Of a DNA stretch of 25,998 bases, positions 15,073 to 23,936 are shown piece by piece (positions within the stretch are counted from its first letter, which is position 1; each line of letters opens with the position of its first letter). A model generated the notes under the pieces. That model made no database searches and was not told the DNA's origin. It saw only the letters and a program-made list of their open reading frames with translations. This DNA is from CBFDBT01 sp965603115 (GTDB taxonomy: Bacteria > Pseudomonadota > Alphaproteobacteria > Sphingomonadales > Kordiimonadaceae), in NCBI GenBank assembly GCA_965603115.1, contig CBFDBT010000014.1:1-25998 (forward strand), given 5' to 3'. A program made the position numbers and the translations under genes.

Positions 15073-15100
15073 AAAAGCGCGCCCCAAGGAGCACGCTTTT
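15073..15100 (-). terminator. Terminator of the cytochrome c gene (bidirectional)
   Basis: AAAAGCGCGC (15073-15082) and GCACGCTTTT (15091-15100) form a 10-bp stem with one G-U pair. T runs lie on both sides. It is 30 bases past the cytochrome c stop. Confidence 0.8.
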
Positions 15101-15129
15101 ATTTATTCATTATCAGACGTATCGGTTGC

Positions 15130-15666
15130 TTATGGTAGCGCAGCCGGGCTGTCTGCATTGTTGCGCAGGAATGCAATAAGGTCAGCGCGGGCTGCAGGCT
15201 TTTTAAGGCCAGCAAAGCTCATGCTAGTGCCCGGGAAAGCCTTTTTCGGTGCTGCAATCCATGCGTCGAGTGTAGCATAATCCCATGTGCCAGTTTGACC
15301 TGTGAGCGCACTTGAATATTTAAAGCCTTCAGCACCACCAATAGGGCTACCAATAAGGTTATAAAGATTGGGGCCAGTACCATTCTTGCCGCCATTGTCG
15401 ACGGTGTGGCAGGCTTTACATTTTGCAAATTGACGCGCGCCTTTGTCGGCACTTGCCGTTGCCATTAATTCGCCAATGGTTGGAACAGCGACTTCAACAG
15501 CATCTGTTGTTGTGGCTTCAGCCACTTCAATACCGTAAGCAACTTTATTGTCAGCACCTTCTTCGCCTGTGCCAAAGATGGAATCGGTATATGTATTTAT
15601 AAGCAATATTATCAATACTGATGCTAATATTGCAGCAAGCCATTTATTTGAACCTAGTGGATCCAC
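15130..15666 (-). CDS. Membrane-anchored class I cytochrome c (CycM-like)
   Basis: A 178-residue protein starting with GTG at 15666, with AAGGAG 7 nt upstream. Residues about 9-25 form one membrane segment (WLAAILASVLIILLINTY) with no cleavage site, so it acts as a signal anchor. An Ala/Thr/Glu-rich linker (35-70) leads to a periplasmic haem domain with CKACH (Cys83, Cys86, His87). The axial Met is probably Met149 in GTSMSFAGLKK. The layout matches alphaproteobacterial membrane-bound c552/CycM cytochromes, which shuttle electrons from the bc1 complex to an aa3-type oxidase. It stands alone, convergent with NlpC/P60 and divergent from pheA. Confidence 0.92.
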   Translation of the reverse strand: MDPLGSNKWLAAILASVLIILLINTYTDSIFGTGEEGADNKVAYGIEVAEATTTDAVEVAVPTIGELMATASADKGARQFAKCKACHTVDNGGKNGTGPNLYNLIGSPIGGAEGFKYSSALTGQTGTWDYATLDAWIAAPKKAFPGTSMSFAGLKKPAARADLIAFLRNNADSPAALP

Positions 15667-15904
15667 GGTAAAACTCCTTAAAGACTAAATTTGTCGCGAA
15701 TGTAGCCGCACCTCACCCCAAACATCAAGTCAAGAATTGCTTTTTATTGGTCTAATTTAAAAAAAATGGGGTCTTTTTGCCAAAATGTCACCTTTTAAAG
15801 CAAATTTACGTCAAAAATGGTGTCCAGATGATTGACACAAAGAGAGCTGCAAGTCATAGCTCATGCATAATTGTTTAGAGTCTTAGATAAATTTGGAGCA
15901 TGTG

Positions 15905-16765
15905 ATGGGCAATACAGCGAATAAATCAGACACTATAATCGCCTTTCAGGGTGAACTTGGTGCTTATTCTCATATGGCGTGTCAGGAAAAATTTCCTGAT
16001 ATGGACGTATTGCCGTGCCCAAGTTTTGAGGATGCGCTGGCGGCTGTGCAAAAGGGTCGCGCGCGACTTGCAATGATACCCATTGAAAATTCAACGGCTG
16101 GTCGCGTCGCTGATATTCACATGTTATTGCCCGGCAGCGGACTTTTTATTATTGATGAACATTTTGAGGCTATTCGTCATTGTTTGTTGGGGCTGAAAGA
16201 AAGTACAGATGCTGACCTTAAAACCGTTACAAGCCATGTGCAGGCGCTTGGCCAGTGCCGTACGACCATGCGCGATATGGGACTTGCGCCCACGCCTTTT
16301 GCCGATACCGCAGGATCAGCGCGCCATGTGAGTGAGCTTGGAGATAAAAGTTTAGCCGCGATTGCTAGCCATTTAGCCGCTGAAGTTTATGGATTGCGTA
16401 TTGTTAAGGCGGACATTCAGGATCAGGACCATAATACCACACGCTTTGTAGTCCTTGCCCGTGAGGCGTCTACTATTACCGCTGCCAGCGGCGATGTTAT
16501 GACCACCTTTACATTTGAAGTGAAAAACGTGCCAGCCGCGCTTTATAAGGCGCTTGGTGGTTTTGCTACTAATAGTGTGAACATGACAAAACTTGAGAGT
16601 TATTATGATAGCGATAGCTTTACAGCCACTGAGTTTTTTGCCGATATTGTAGGCGATATATCAATGCCAAATGTGGCCCGCGCGATGGAAGAACTGGAAT
16701 TTCACTCAAAGCGGGTGACTATTTTGGGCACCTATCCGCAGGCACGGTCGAGAGCTATAAGGTAA
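15905..16765 (+). CDS. pheA: Prephenate dehydratase (monofunctional, with ACT domain)
   Basis: Converts prephenate to phenylpyruvate in phenylalanine synthesis. The ATG at 15905 has GGAG 6 nt upstream and gives 286 residues; an in-frame TTG at 15893 overlaps that SD and is unlikely. The catalytic domain shows QGELGAYSHMAC, IPIENSTAGRVADIHMLL, SHVQALGQCR, DTAGSARHV and the TRF motif (HNTTRFVVLAR). The C-terminal ACT domain (about 205-280: TFTFEVKNVPAALYKALGGF) has NMTKLESY where ESRP-type motifs bind phenylalanine, so feedback inhibition is expected. There is no chorismate mutase domain, as usual in Alphaproteobacteria. It appears monocistronic, with a TTGACA (15832-15837) upstream but no clear -10 partner. 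Confidence 0.94.
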   Translation: MGNTANKSDTIIAFQGELGAYSHMACQEKFPDMDVLPCPSFEDALAAVQKGRARLAMIPIENSTAGRVADIHMLLPGSGLFIIDEHFEAIRHCLLGLKESTDADLKTVTSHVQALGQCRTTMRDMGLAPTPFADTAGSARHVSELGDKSLAAIASHLAAEVYGLRIVKADIQDQDHNTTRFVVLAREASTITAASGDVMTTFTFEVKNVPAALYKALGGFATNSVNMTKLESYYDSDSFTATEFFADIVGDISMPNVARAMEELEFHSKRVTILGTYPQARSRAIR

Positions 16766-16979
16766 GGTGTATTTGTTTGGCCTCAATCGCCGGCGGGATA
16801 TCCATCCCTTAGGCTTTCGCGCTTCGCGCGGCGGCCCTTGGCCTTGCCTCACCAGCAAGCTAGTTCGGATTGGTGCCTATCTTGCAATGATAGGTGCAAT
16901 ATCCGCAGAAGCTTTAGCTTCAAGGCAAGCGTGACTACGCGCCCGCAGCGTAAGCGAGGATACCATCAAATAACTCTCT
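16766..16979. other. Convergent intergenic region with several small palindromes
   Basis: No gene is supported here, between pheA and dsrE. Hairpins visible are CGCGC-TTC-GCGCG (16818-16830), ATTGGTGCCTATC with GATAGGTGCAAT (16869-16881 with 16889-16900, imperfect) and GAAGC-TTTA-GCTTC (16908-16921). None has a clean T tract. It may be a degenerate REP cluster or a factor-dependent termination zone. Confidence 0.5.
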
Positions 16980-17390
16980 CTAAAATTTCAGCCAGTCGCA
17001 ATTTTCGCCTTCGTCGAGAATGACCGCCATTGATGATATCATCACCACCGGGCGCTCTATTAAGTCGTCGCTGGTCAAGCCTTCTTCTTTAAGAGAATTC
17101 TCGCACACTAAAAACCGGACATTCATTGCCATACAAGCATCCATCATTACCGGCATATCAGCTACGCCGCGAGCAGCGAGACGGTGATCCATTTGAGGGC
17201 CGGTTATGCCGCGTCGGTCTAGCACCTTTTTCCATCCATCGACAACCACAGTATTAATTGCGCCTTTTGCAAAAAAGAGTGTAACGGGGCGATCAATAGC
17301 CGCAGCTGCTGACGCTGCCATCATAGCAAAATGAATTTGATCAGCTCGATGATCTGATATGAGGATAAAAAGAGGTTTCCGTTTAGTCAT
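16980..17390 (-). CDS. DsrE-like family protein
   Basis: A 136-residue protein with the DsrE/F/YchN alpha/beta pattern: LFILISDHRADQIHFAMMAASAAAAIDRPVTLFFAKGA at the N-terminus and MDACMAMNVRFLVCENSL in the second half. DsrE-like proteins carry sulfur on a cysteine or act as small regulatory subunits. Cysteines lie in MDACMAM, LVCENS and near the end (ENCDWLKF), so sulfur binding is possible but not proven. It starts 15 bases past the end of the MoeB/ThiF gene and ends the long ubiE-to-dsrE run, suggesting a shared sulfur-related role with that enzyme. The substrate is unknown. Confidence 0.72.
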   Translation of the reverse strand: MTKRKPLFILISDHRADQIHFAMMAASAAAAIDRPVTLFFAKGAINTVVVDGWKKVLDRRGITGPQMDHRLAARGVADMPVMMDACMAMNVRFLVCENSLKEEGLTSDDLIERPVVMISSMAVILDEGENCDWLKF

Positions 17391-17405
17391 ATAGTTACCT
17401 ATTAA

Positions 17406-18188
17406 TTAGTGTCGACATGCTGGGCATTGAGGGTCAGCGGGCAATGTAATAACACGACTTCGCATATCAAGGGCATCAAAAATTAAAATCTTCCCCTTGA
17501 GAGTTTCACCTATATCCATAATGTTTTTAACAACCTCGGTAGCCTGCATCGTGCCTATAATGCCAGCAACTGGCCCGAGCACACCAACATCAGAGCAGGT
17601 GCGTTGGGCATTTGGTCCCGGGTCATTGGGCATAAAACAGCGATAACACGGTAGTGGATTGTCGCTGGAGCCTTGGTGGGGTGCAAAAGTTGCAAGCTGT
17701 CCATCAAAACGACCAAGTGCCGCTGACACCAGTATTTTTTTGAGTGTTACAGCGGTATCACTCACGAGTAATCTGGTCGCAAAATTATCACAACCATCGG
17801 CGATTATGTCATAAGGCTCCATAATGGTGACGACATTATCAGGTGTTAAGCGTTCATTATAAACATTGATGGTTATATCAGGGTTAATTGCACGCATGCG
17901 TTTGGCAGCATTGCTGGCTTTGCCCACCCCGATATCATCGGTGGTATGGATAACTTGGCGCTGCAAGTTTGATAGATCAACCGTGTCATCATCAATAACA
18001 CCTATGGTGCCAACGCCTGCAGCTGCGAGATAGGTTAACATCGCTGCCCCAAGACCACCCGCACCGATAACCAAAACTTTAGAAGCTAATAGCTTTTGTT
18101 GGCCAAGATCGCCAACTTCATCCATGATGATGTGACGGGCGTAGCGCTCGAGTTGTTCGTCACTGATTTCGTCAAAGCTATCTGTCAT
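17406..18188 (-). CDS. MoeB/ThiF/HesA-family adenylyltransferase (E1-like)
   Basis: A 260-residue E1-like enzyme that adenylates the C-terminal Gly of a ubiquitin-like sulfur carrier (MoaD or ThiS) for molybdopterin or thiazole synthesis. The ATP-binding loop is GAGGLG (42-47), with DDDTVDLSNLQRQ (66-78) binding Mg/ATP, and DGCDN (131-135). Zn ligands are the pairs Cys181/Cys184 (CYRC) and Cys255/Cys258 (CPAC). Cys198 in TCSDVGVLGPV is at the conserved position of the MoeB/ThiF cysteine. There is no C-terminal rhodanese domain. No moaD or thiS lies nearby, so MoeB cannot be told from ThiF. It starts 2 bases past the dut stop and is followed by dsrE. Confidence 0.88.
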   Translation of the reverse strand: MTDSFDEISDEQLERYARHIIMDEVGDLGQQKLLASKVLVIGAGGLGAAMLTYLAAAGVGTIGVIDDDTVDLSNLQRQVIHTTDDIGVGKASNAAKRMRAINPDITINVYNERLTPDNVVTIMEPYDIIADGCDNFATRLLVSDTAVTLKKILVSAALGRFDGQLATFAPHQGSSDNPLPCYRCFMPNDPGPNAQRTCSDVGVLGPVAGIIGTMQATEVVKNIMDIGETLKGKILIFDALDMRSRVITLPADPQCPACRH

Positions 18189-18190
18189 TA

Positions 18191-18655
18191 TTACCCATGA
18201 GTCCCTGTACTACCAAAGCCGCCAGCCCCGCGCTCGGTTTCATCTAGGTCGGCAACCAAATTCCAAATACCTTGAGTTACGGGTGCTATAACCATTTGTG
18301 CGATACGCATGCCGCGCTCAAATGTAAAATCTTCATTCGATAGATTTATCAAAATAACCTTGACCTCACCGCGGTAATCCGCATCGATTGTACCGGGAGA
18401 ATTGGCAACCGTTACACCATTTTTAGCCGCCAAACCGGATCGAGGGCGCACTTGCGCTTCAAAGCCTGAAGGCAAGGCCATGGCAAGACCTGTTGGCACA
18501 AGCGTGCGCTCAAGCGGCTTTAAGGTGATACTTTTCCCCTCGGCGATCGCTGCGCGCAAGTCCATTCCTGCACTATCGGTAGTTTCATAAGATGGTAATT
18601 CAAGGCCTTTACCGTGTGGCAGTTGCACAACATTCACTGTGGCAGTCTTACTCAT
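18191..18655 (-). CDS. dut: dUTP diphosphatase
   Basis: A 154-residue homotrimeric dUTPase hydrolysing dUTP to dUMP and pyrophosphate, keeping uracil out of DNA and feeding dTMP synthesis. All five motifs are visible: I AGMDLRAAI, II PRSGLAAKNGV, III GTIDADYRGEVKV with the catalytic Asp and Tyr, IV RIAQMVI and V RGAGGFGSTG at the C-terminus. Length is standard. It lies 22 bases after coaBC and 2 before moeB/thiF. The coaBC-dut pair is a conserved bacterial arrangement. Confidence 0.97.
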   Translation of the reverse strand: MSKTATVNVVQLPHGKGLELPSYETTDSAGMDLRAAIAEGKSITLKPLERTLVPTGLAMALPSGFEAQVRPRSGLAAKNGVTVANSPGTIDADYRGEVKVILINLSNEDFTFERGMRIAQMVIAPVTQGIWNLVADLDETERGAGGFGSTGTHG

Positions 18656-18677
18656 AATTTAGTCCTTAGTTTATTGG

Positions 18678-19886
18678 TTATTTTAATGTCTTTTCTATTG
18701 TTTCGGCGAGTTTGACTGCGATGGCATTTTTGTCAGCCCTCGGCCAGCTTTCGCTTCCATCTTTTGTAATTACATGAACCTGGTTTTCATCACCACCCAT
18801 AATATCGGTTTCAGCCCCGACATCATTGGCAACAATCCAGTCACAGCCTTTACGCACAAGTTTTTTCTTGGCATTTTCAATAATGTTTTCAGTTTCAGCG
18901 GCAAAGCCTATCACCAGCGACGGACGCTTTTTAGTTGGTAACGCTGATACGGTGGCTAAAATGTCTGGGTTTTCTACAAAAGAAAGTGATGGAATACCGC
19001 TTTTGTCTTTTTTAAGTTTTTGATCTGCGCAGCCCTCTGTTCGCCAGTCGGCAACGGCTGCAACGCAAATAGCTGCGTCAGCAGGCAAGGCTTTCATCAC
19101 CGCATCGTGCATTTCTTGCGCGGTTTCAACGCGCAAGGTGACAACATTTTGCGGATTATCTAGAGACGTTGGACCAGAGACCAGTGTTACTTTGGCACCA
19201 AGATTTACGAGCGCGCTGGCAATGGCATAGCCCTGCTTGCCTGATGAGCGGTTGGCGATATAGCGCACAGGATCAATAGGCTCGTGGGTTGGGCCAGCAC
19301 TGACAACAATATGTTTGCCGTATAGAGCTGACCCTTTAAGCTTTTTTGCAAAAAAATCCTCAAGACCTTTAACGATGTCAGCGACTTCACTCATGCGCCC
19401 TTCACCTAGTTCACCGCAAGCCATCTCGCCTTCGTCTGGGCCGATGAAAGTTACACCGTCAGATTTTAAGGTTTTGATGTTGCGCTGGGTCGCTTTGTTG
19501 GACCACATTTCCACATTCATCGCGGGGGCAATCACAACAGGTTTGTCGGTTGCCAGCAATATCGTGGAGGCGAGGTCATTTGCTAGCCCGTGCGCCATTT
19601 TGGCCATAATGTCTGCGGTGGCTGGTGCGACAAGAAGTACGTCGGCTTCGCGCGACAATCTAATATGGCCCATCTCGGCTTCATCGGTTAGCGAAAAAAG
19701 GTCTGTGTAGCATTTATCACCCGTCAGGCTGGCCACCGATAGCGGGGTGATAAATTCAGCGCCACCTTTGGTGAGCACACCGCGCACGGTTGCTCCGCGC
19801 TCTTTTAAGCGACGAGCGAGATCAAGCGCCTTATAGGCTGCTACCCCGCCACTAATGATAAGTGTTATGCGTTTACCGTCTAGCAT
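18678..19886 (-). CDS. coaBC: Bifunctional phosphopantothenoylcysteine synthetase/decarboxylase
   Basis: Two consecutive steps of coenzyme A synthesis: CoaB ligates cysteine to 4'-phosphopantothenate and CoaC decarboxylates the product. The N-terminal HFCD flavoprotein domain (about 1-185) shows ISGGVAAYKALDLARRL, GHIRLSREADVLLVAPATA (active His), PAMNVEMW and GEMACGELGEGRM with the active Cys. The C-terminal CoaB domain (about 190-402) shows SAGPTHEPIDPVRYIANRSSGKQG and the KLKKDKSG lysine region. At 402 residues it is full-length. The ATG at 19886 has AAGGA 9 nt upstream. It lies 53 bases after ubiB. Confidence 0.97.
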   Translation of the reverse strand: MLDGKRITLIISGGVAAYKALDLARRLKERGATVRGVLTKGGAEFITPLSVASLTGDKCYTDLFSLTDEAEMGHIRLSREADVLLVAPATADIMAKMAHGLANDLASTILLATDKPVVIAPAMNVEMWSNKATQRNIKTLKSDGVTFIGPDEGEMACGELGEGRMSEVADIVKGLEDFFAKKLKGSALYGKHIVVSAGPTHEPIDPVRYIANRSSGKQGYAIASALVNLGAKVTLVSGPTSLDNPQNVVTLRVETAQEMHDAVMKALPADAAICVAAVADWRTEGCADQKLKKDKSGIPSLSFVENPDILATVSALPTKKRPSLVIGFAAETENIIENAKKKLVRKGCDWIVANDVGAETDIMGGDENQVHVITKDGSESWPRADKNAIAVKLAETIEKTLK

Positions 19887-19939
19887 AAGCTCGGTTCCTT
19901 ATAATGATTCGGTGCTTAAGGTATAGTGGGTCACGGGAC

Positions 19940-21469
19940 TTAAGGCAATAAAAGCACAAAGCTGATAAATGCGACAATGATAATAAACGCGAGTCCTAGC
20001 CCTGGTAATACGGCCTGCCAAAAAGTTCTTTTTTCTGGAGCCTGAGTGGATGTTTCTGGTTTTTCTTCAACAAAACGCTCCAAAGCTTCAGGTAATCTGG
20101 TCAGGAGCGATGGGATTTTTCGCAGGGCATCGGCAAGTAAAACTTCAGGCGATAGATTTTCCCGTGCCCAGCCTTCAAGCACAGGGCGCGACACTTCAAA
20201 CATATTGGCGGAAGGATCAAGGTGGAGAGCGAGGCCTTCAGCCATTACCATGGAGCGCTGGAGCATAATAAGTTGAGGCTGGGTTTGCATGGCAAAGCGC
20301 TCGGTGGTGGCAAAAAGCTGGGTGAGCAGCGCCCCGGCTGACATTTCTTCAATGGGTAGGTCTAAAATGGGTTCAGCAATGGCGCGCAGGGCTTGGGCGA
20401 AATCAGCAAGCGATTGGTCTCTGGGCACATAACCCGCATCAAAATGCACTTCAGCTACCCTCATATAATCACGCACAATAAAGCTATGTAAAATCTCGGC
20501 GAGGAAGCGACGCTCTTTAATGCTCAAGCGACCCATAATGCCAAAGTCAACGGCGACAAGTGTACCATCTTCTTCGACCAATAAATTACCTTGATGCAAA
20601 TCAGCGTGGAAAAATCCGTGATACATGGCCTGCGTCAAGAAAGCCTGAACGATAGTGTGTGCAAGAGCACTCATGTCGTGTCCAGCACTTTCAACGGCTT
20701 TTATATCGGTGAGTTTAATGCCTGATATCCACTCAGACGTGAGAATACGCTCGCTTGTGTGACTCCAATAGATAGCCGGGATGCGGTAGCCTTTAAAGTC
20801 TTGCATATTTTCGGCGAGTTCTGAGGCCGCCGCCGCCTCCAAGCGTAAGTCCATTTCTCGGGCAACACTGTTCGATAGGGTTTTTACCACCGCCATCGGT
20901 CGCAGACGTTTGGCCTTATTACTATGCCGCTCAGCTTTTTCCGCTATCCATGTAAAAAGTGCCATGTCGGCAGCAAAGCGGCGTTTGATGCCGGGGCGCA
21001 GGACTTTTACGGCAACAAGCTTGCCATCACATGTTGTGGCTTTATGGACTTGTGCAATGGAAGCCGCGGCGATGGGTATCTCGTCAATATGACTGAAAAA
21101 ACCTTCAAGTTTACCGTCTAGTTCCTCTTCAATAGCTGTTTTGGCTAAAGCAAAGTCAAAAGCTGGGAGGCGGTCTTGCAGGGTTGTGAGGCCGCGCGCA
21201 ATATCTGCGCCCACTACATCGGGGCGGGTGGCGAGTGTTTGACCAAGCTTGATATAACTTGGCCCCATGGCAGCAAAGGCTGCGGCAAGACGCTCGCCCG
21301 GATCCTTAGGCAATCCAAATTTATGCGGGATATAAAAAGTAAGCAGACGCAGCAACCATACAAGGTTACGCGGCACCATCTCGATACTGGCGAGAGCCCT
21401 AAGTGCGCCGTAGCGCCTAAAGCGGATCGCGAGACCAAATAGGCGTAGGAGATAAATCATGCTTTGCAT
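19940..21469 (-). CDS. ubiB: Ubiquinone biosynthesis atypical kinase/ATPase UbiB
   Basis: An ADCK/UbiB-family protein required for ubiquinone hydroxylation steps. The KxGQ motif (GPSYIKLGQTLATRPD), the Ala-rich loop (AAASIAQVHKA), the catalytic loop HGFFHADLHQGNLL and DFG (VAVDFGIMGRL) are present. The C-terminus has a membrane segment (AVLPGLGLAFIIIVAFISFVLLL). I place the start at the ATG at 21469, whose first base is the last base of the ubiE stop (TAATG), giving 509 residues with translational coupling. An in-frame GTG at 21481 would add four residues. Confidence 0.95.
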   Translation of the reverse strand: MQSMIYLLRLFGLAIRFRRYGALRALASIEMVPRNLVWLLRLLTFYIPHKFGLPKDPGERLAAAFAAMGPSYIKLGQTLATRPDVVGADIARGLTTLQDRLPAFDFALAKTAIEEELDGKLEGFFSHIDEIPIAAASIAQVHKATTCDGKLVAVKVLRPGIKRRFAADMALFTWIAEKAERHSNKAKRLRPMAVVKTLSNSVAREMDLRLEAAAASELAENMQDFKGYRIPAIYWSHTSERILTSEWISGIKLTDIKAVESAGHDMSALAHTIVQAFLTQAMYHGFFHADLHQGNLLVEEDGTLVAVDFGIMGRLSIKERRFLAEILHSFIVRDYMRVAEVHFDAGYVPRDQSLADFAQALRAIAEPILDLPIEEMSAGALLTQLFATTERFAMQTQPQLIMLQRSMVMAEGLALHLDPSANMFEVSRPVLEGWARENLSPEVLLADALRKIPSLLTRLPEALERFVEEKPETSTQAPEKRTFWQAVLPGLGLAFIIIVAFISFVLLLP

Positions 21470-22224
21470 TAAATTCGCCACCCACTATGCAGTGCGACCA
21501 CCCCTGCGGACATTGTTCGCCAGCCAACCTTTGAAAAGCCCGCCTTTTCTATCATGGCAGCAAAGTCACTTGGACGGGGGAATTTGCGGATGCTTTCAAC
21601 CAGATATTGATAGCTCTCGCGGTCATTGGCGACCAGCTCTCCCATTTTTGGGATGAAATTAAAGCTATAAGCATCATAAAACTTTTGCATACCAGGCGCT
21701 ACTTCAGGACTAAACTCCAATACAAGCAGGCGTCCGCCGGGTTTGAGAACGCGGTACGCATCATCGAGAGCATCTTGAATGCGGGTAACATTTCTTATGC
21801 CAAAAGCAATAGTATAGGCGTCGACAGATTTGTCAGGCACGGGCAGTGTTTGTGCATCACCGCATATAAATTCAGAGCGGTCGCTGTAGCCACGTTTTGT
21901 CGCGCGGTCTTTACCAACTCTCAGCATTTCAGCATTGATGTCGCAAACGGTTACCTTACCGCCTTTGCATTCGTCGAGAAAACGAAAGGCTATGTCGCCT
22001 GTGCCGCCAGCAACATCTAAAAGATGCATATCGCCACGGGGTTTCAAGCTATCAATGAGCGAATTTTTCCATAGCCTATGGACACCCATGCTCATGACAT
22101 CATTCATCAGATCATAACCATCAGCGACCTTATCAAAAACCTCACGGACTTTGCCTGCTTTTTCAGATTCGTTAACGGTAGTGAAACCAAAATGTGTTTC
22201 TTTAGTTTGCTTAGCTGTTGACAT
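21469..22224 (-). CDS. ubiE: Ubiquinone/menaquinone C-methyltransferase UbiE
   Basis: A 251-residue SAM methyltransferase acting on 2-polyprenyl-6-methoxy-benzoquinol (and demethylmenaquinol where present). The N-terminal family block HFGFTTVNESEKAGKVREVF...YDLMNDVMSMGVHRLWK is clear, followed by motif I LLDVAGGTGDIAFRFL, the UbiE signature VDAYTIAFGIRNVT, LLVLEFS and, near the end, GFSKVGWRTMSAGVVALHSGWR. It is full-length. The ATG has AGGA upstream. It is the first gene of the minus-strand run and overlaps ubiB by one base. Confidence 0.97.
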   Translation of the reverse strand: MSTAKQTKETHFGFTTVNESEKAGKVREVFDKVADGYDLMNDVMSMGVHRLWKNSLIDSLKPRGDMHLLDVAGGTGDIAFRFLDECKGGKVTVCDINAEMLRVGKDRATKRGYSDRSEFICGDAQTLPVPDKSVDAYTIAFGIRNVTRIQDALDDAYRVLKPGGRLLVLEFSPEVAPGMQKFYDAYSFNFIPKMGELVANDRESYQYLVESIRKFPRPSDFAAMIEKAGFSKVGWRTMSAGVVALHSGWRI

Positions 22225-22584
22225 AACACTTTTTTCCTGTCGATTTGTGGGGACAATAGCCCCGATTTATAGCTTTGACTAGACCTGTGCTCATGTGCCG
22301 CAATAATAAAATGAGAATTATAGTCTTTTCAGTTAAATTTTCCTCCATTTGATAGGGTGCCCTATTTTTCTGGCAGGAAGGCCTTGCAGAGTGATGTAGG
22401 GCCATCTATTAAAAGGTTTGACGCACCAGAAATGCAGGGCACCCCTACCTTAGGCAAGGTTCTTTTGCACTATGCCGGCATCATATTTTTTGTGTGATGA
22501 ACCACATCAAATTGCAAAATATGATTTGTCACAGCGTAAAATACTCCTTGTCAAATGGGAAAAGCTTATCTGAAAGGACTATAA
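22225..22584. other. Divergent promoter region between ubiE and mutM, no gene
   Basis: 360 bases with no supported gene. A short hairpin ATAGG-GTGC-CCTAT (22352-22365) running into TTTTT is the only terminator-like element. CCTTGC near 22382 and GCAAGG near 22453 could pair over 70 bases. A possible mutM promoter is TTGCAA with TAAAAT 19 bases later, but it is weak. Confidence 0.5.
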
Positions 22585-23415
22585 ATGCCTGAAGTGGAAA
22601 CCGTAAGACGCGGAATTGCCCCTGTGCTTGAGGGTGCAAAATTCACAAAAGTAACCGCGCGGCGCAAAAATTTACGCATTCCTATACCGGAGGATTTTTC
22701 ATCTGCTCTAACGGGGAAAAAAGTCTTAAGTGTCGGCAGGCGCTCTAAATATATTCTCATATATATAGAAGACGGCCCTGTTGTGATACTGCACCTTGGC
22801 ATGAGTGGTAAGGTCACGCTTTTAAAACTTAATAAGGATACCGACACCGAGCTTGGCAAACACGACCATCTCATTTTTGATACCGATACTGGCATGCGCA
22901 TGGTCTACACCGACCCTCGCCGTTTTGGGCTTGTTACCTTTGCCGACCCTGATACTTTGGAGAGTCATGCGCTGATAGCTAACATGGGGCCGGAGCCGCT
23001 TTCCAATAGTTTTCATGCGGATTATTTAAAAGAGAAACTGGCAAATAGAAAAAGTCCGATAAAGAATGTGCTTCTCGATCAAAAGGTTATAGCAGGTCTT
23101 GGCAATATTTATGTTTGCGAGGCTTTGTTTCGAGCCCGCATTAACCCTGAGCGCCAAGCAAACACATTGAGCGATGATGAAGTTGAAGCATTGGTACCCA
23201 TTATTAATGATATTATTCGGGAAGCTATTGCATCAGGGGGGTCAACCCTTAAAGACTATGCCCAAGTTGACGGTGAGTTAGGGTATTTTCAACATAGCTT
23301 TCAGGCTTATGGCCGCGAGGGTAAGTCTTGTCTAAATCAGGGCTGCAGTGGTACTATCTTGCGAATCGCTCAAAGTGGACGTTCGACATTTTATTGTAAG
23401 AGCTGCCAAATATAG
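22585..23415 (+). CDS. mutM: Formamidopyrimidine-DNA glycosylase (8-oxoguanine repair)
   Basis: A 276-residue bifunctional glycosylase/AP lyase removing 8-oxoguanine and FapyG. Pro2 (catalytic amine) and Glu3 are in MPEVETVRRGI; the start is fixed because Pro must follow the initiator Met. Lys in GRRSKYIL, DPRRFG and the helix-two-turn-helix KNVLLDQKVIAGLGNIYVCEALF are present. The C-terminal zinc finger is complete (CLNQGC...CKSC), followed directly by the stop. The SD GAAAGGA lies 7 nt upstream. It opens the plus-strand block leading to dnaA. Confidence 0.97.
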   Translation: MPEVETVRRGIAPVLEGAKFTKVTARRKNLRIPIPEDFSSALTGKKVLSVGRRSKYILIYIEDGPVVILHLGMSGKVTLLKLNKDTDTELGKHDHLIFDTDTGMRMVYTDPRRFGLVTFADPDTLESHALIANMGPEPLSNSFHADYLKEKLANRKSPIKNVLLDQKVIAGLGNIYVCEALFRARINPERQANTLSDDEVEALVPIINDIIREAIASGGSTLKDYAQVDGELGYFQHSFQAYGREGKSCLNQGCSGTILRIAQSGRSTFYCKSCQI

Positions 23416-23437
23416 ACATAAAATGCAGGAGATTTGA

Positions 23438-23830
23438 ATGATATATAAAGGGATTGTCGCTGCAATGTTGTTTCTGCATTTAACTGGCGCGCCAGTTTAT
23501 GGTCAGCCCTTTGGGGGCGACTCAGACTTTATTACAGATTTTGGTGATGTTCCTTTGATGAAAGGGCTCACAGAACTTGATGATGAGCGTGTGATTTTTG
23601 ACACAGAAGCCGGGACTATTGCCGAGACGGTTCTGGTTGGCAAAATCAGTGCCGAGGACATTCAGTCTTTTTATGCGGAGAGTTTAAAGCAGCTTGGTTG
23701 GAGGAAAATTGAGGCAGGCCATAGCGCTAGCCGGTGGACGTTCATTCGAGATAAGCAGGTTTTATCACTTAGACTATTTGATTCGGGTGGCATTAAAAGT
23801 CTGCTCGTTCACCTTGAACCAGGAAAGTGA
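23438..23830 (+). CDS. Small secreted protein of unknown function
   Basis: A 130-residue protein with a clear signal peptide (MIYKGIVAAMLFLHLTGAPVYG, cleavage near GQP). The mature part is compact and without cysteines: DVPLMKGLTELDDERVIFDTEAGTIAET..., FYAESLKQLGWRKIE and KQVLSLRLFD. I recall similar small exported proteins, also unnamed, beside mutM or the enoyl-CoA hydratase gene in other Alphaproteobacteria. It starts 22 bases after mutM with AGGAG upstream, so it is probably in the mutM operon. Periplasmic location is predicted; the function is unknown. Confidence 0.82.
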   Translation: MIYKGIVAAMLFLHLTGAPVYGQPFGGDSDFITDFGDVPLMKGLTELDDERVIFDTEAGTIAETVLVGKISAEDIQSFYAESLKQLGWRKIEAGHSASRWTFIRDKQVLSLRLFDSGGIKSLLVHLEPGK

Positions 23831-23936
23831 TTAATTAAAAGCGCAATGAAAAGAGCAAAATTTGTATAAAAAACTAGAATTCGCTATTTAATAGCAGTAG
23901 GCATTTGTCACAAATTAGCAGAATTAAGGATATTCT

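Noticed and set aside
22211..22405. 64-codon minus-strand open frame upstream of ubiE
   Set aside because: It overlaps the ubiE start, lacks an RBS, and its composition is not protein-like.
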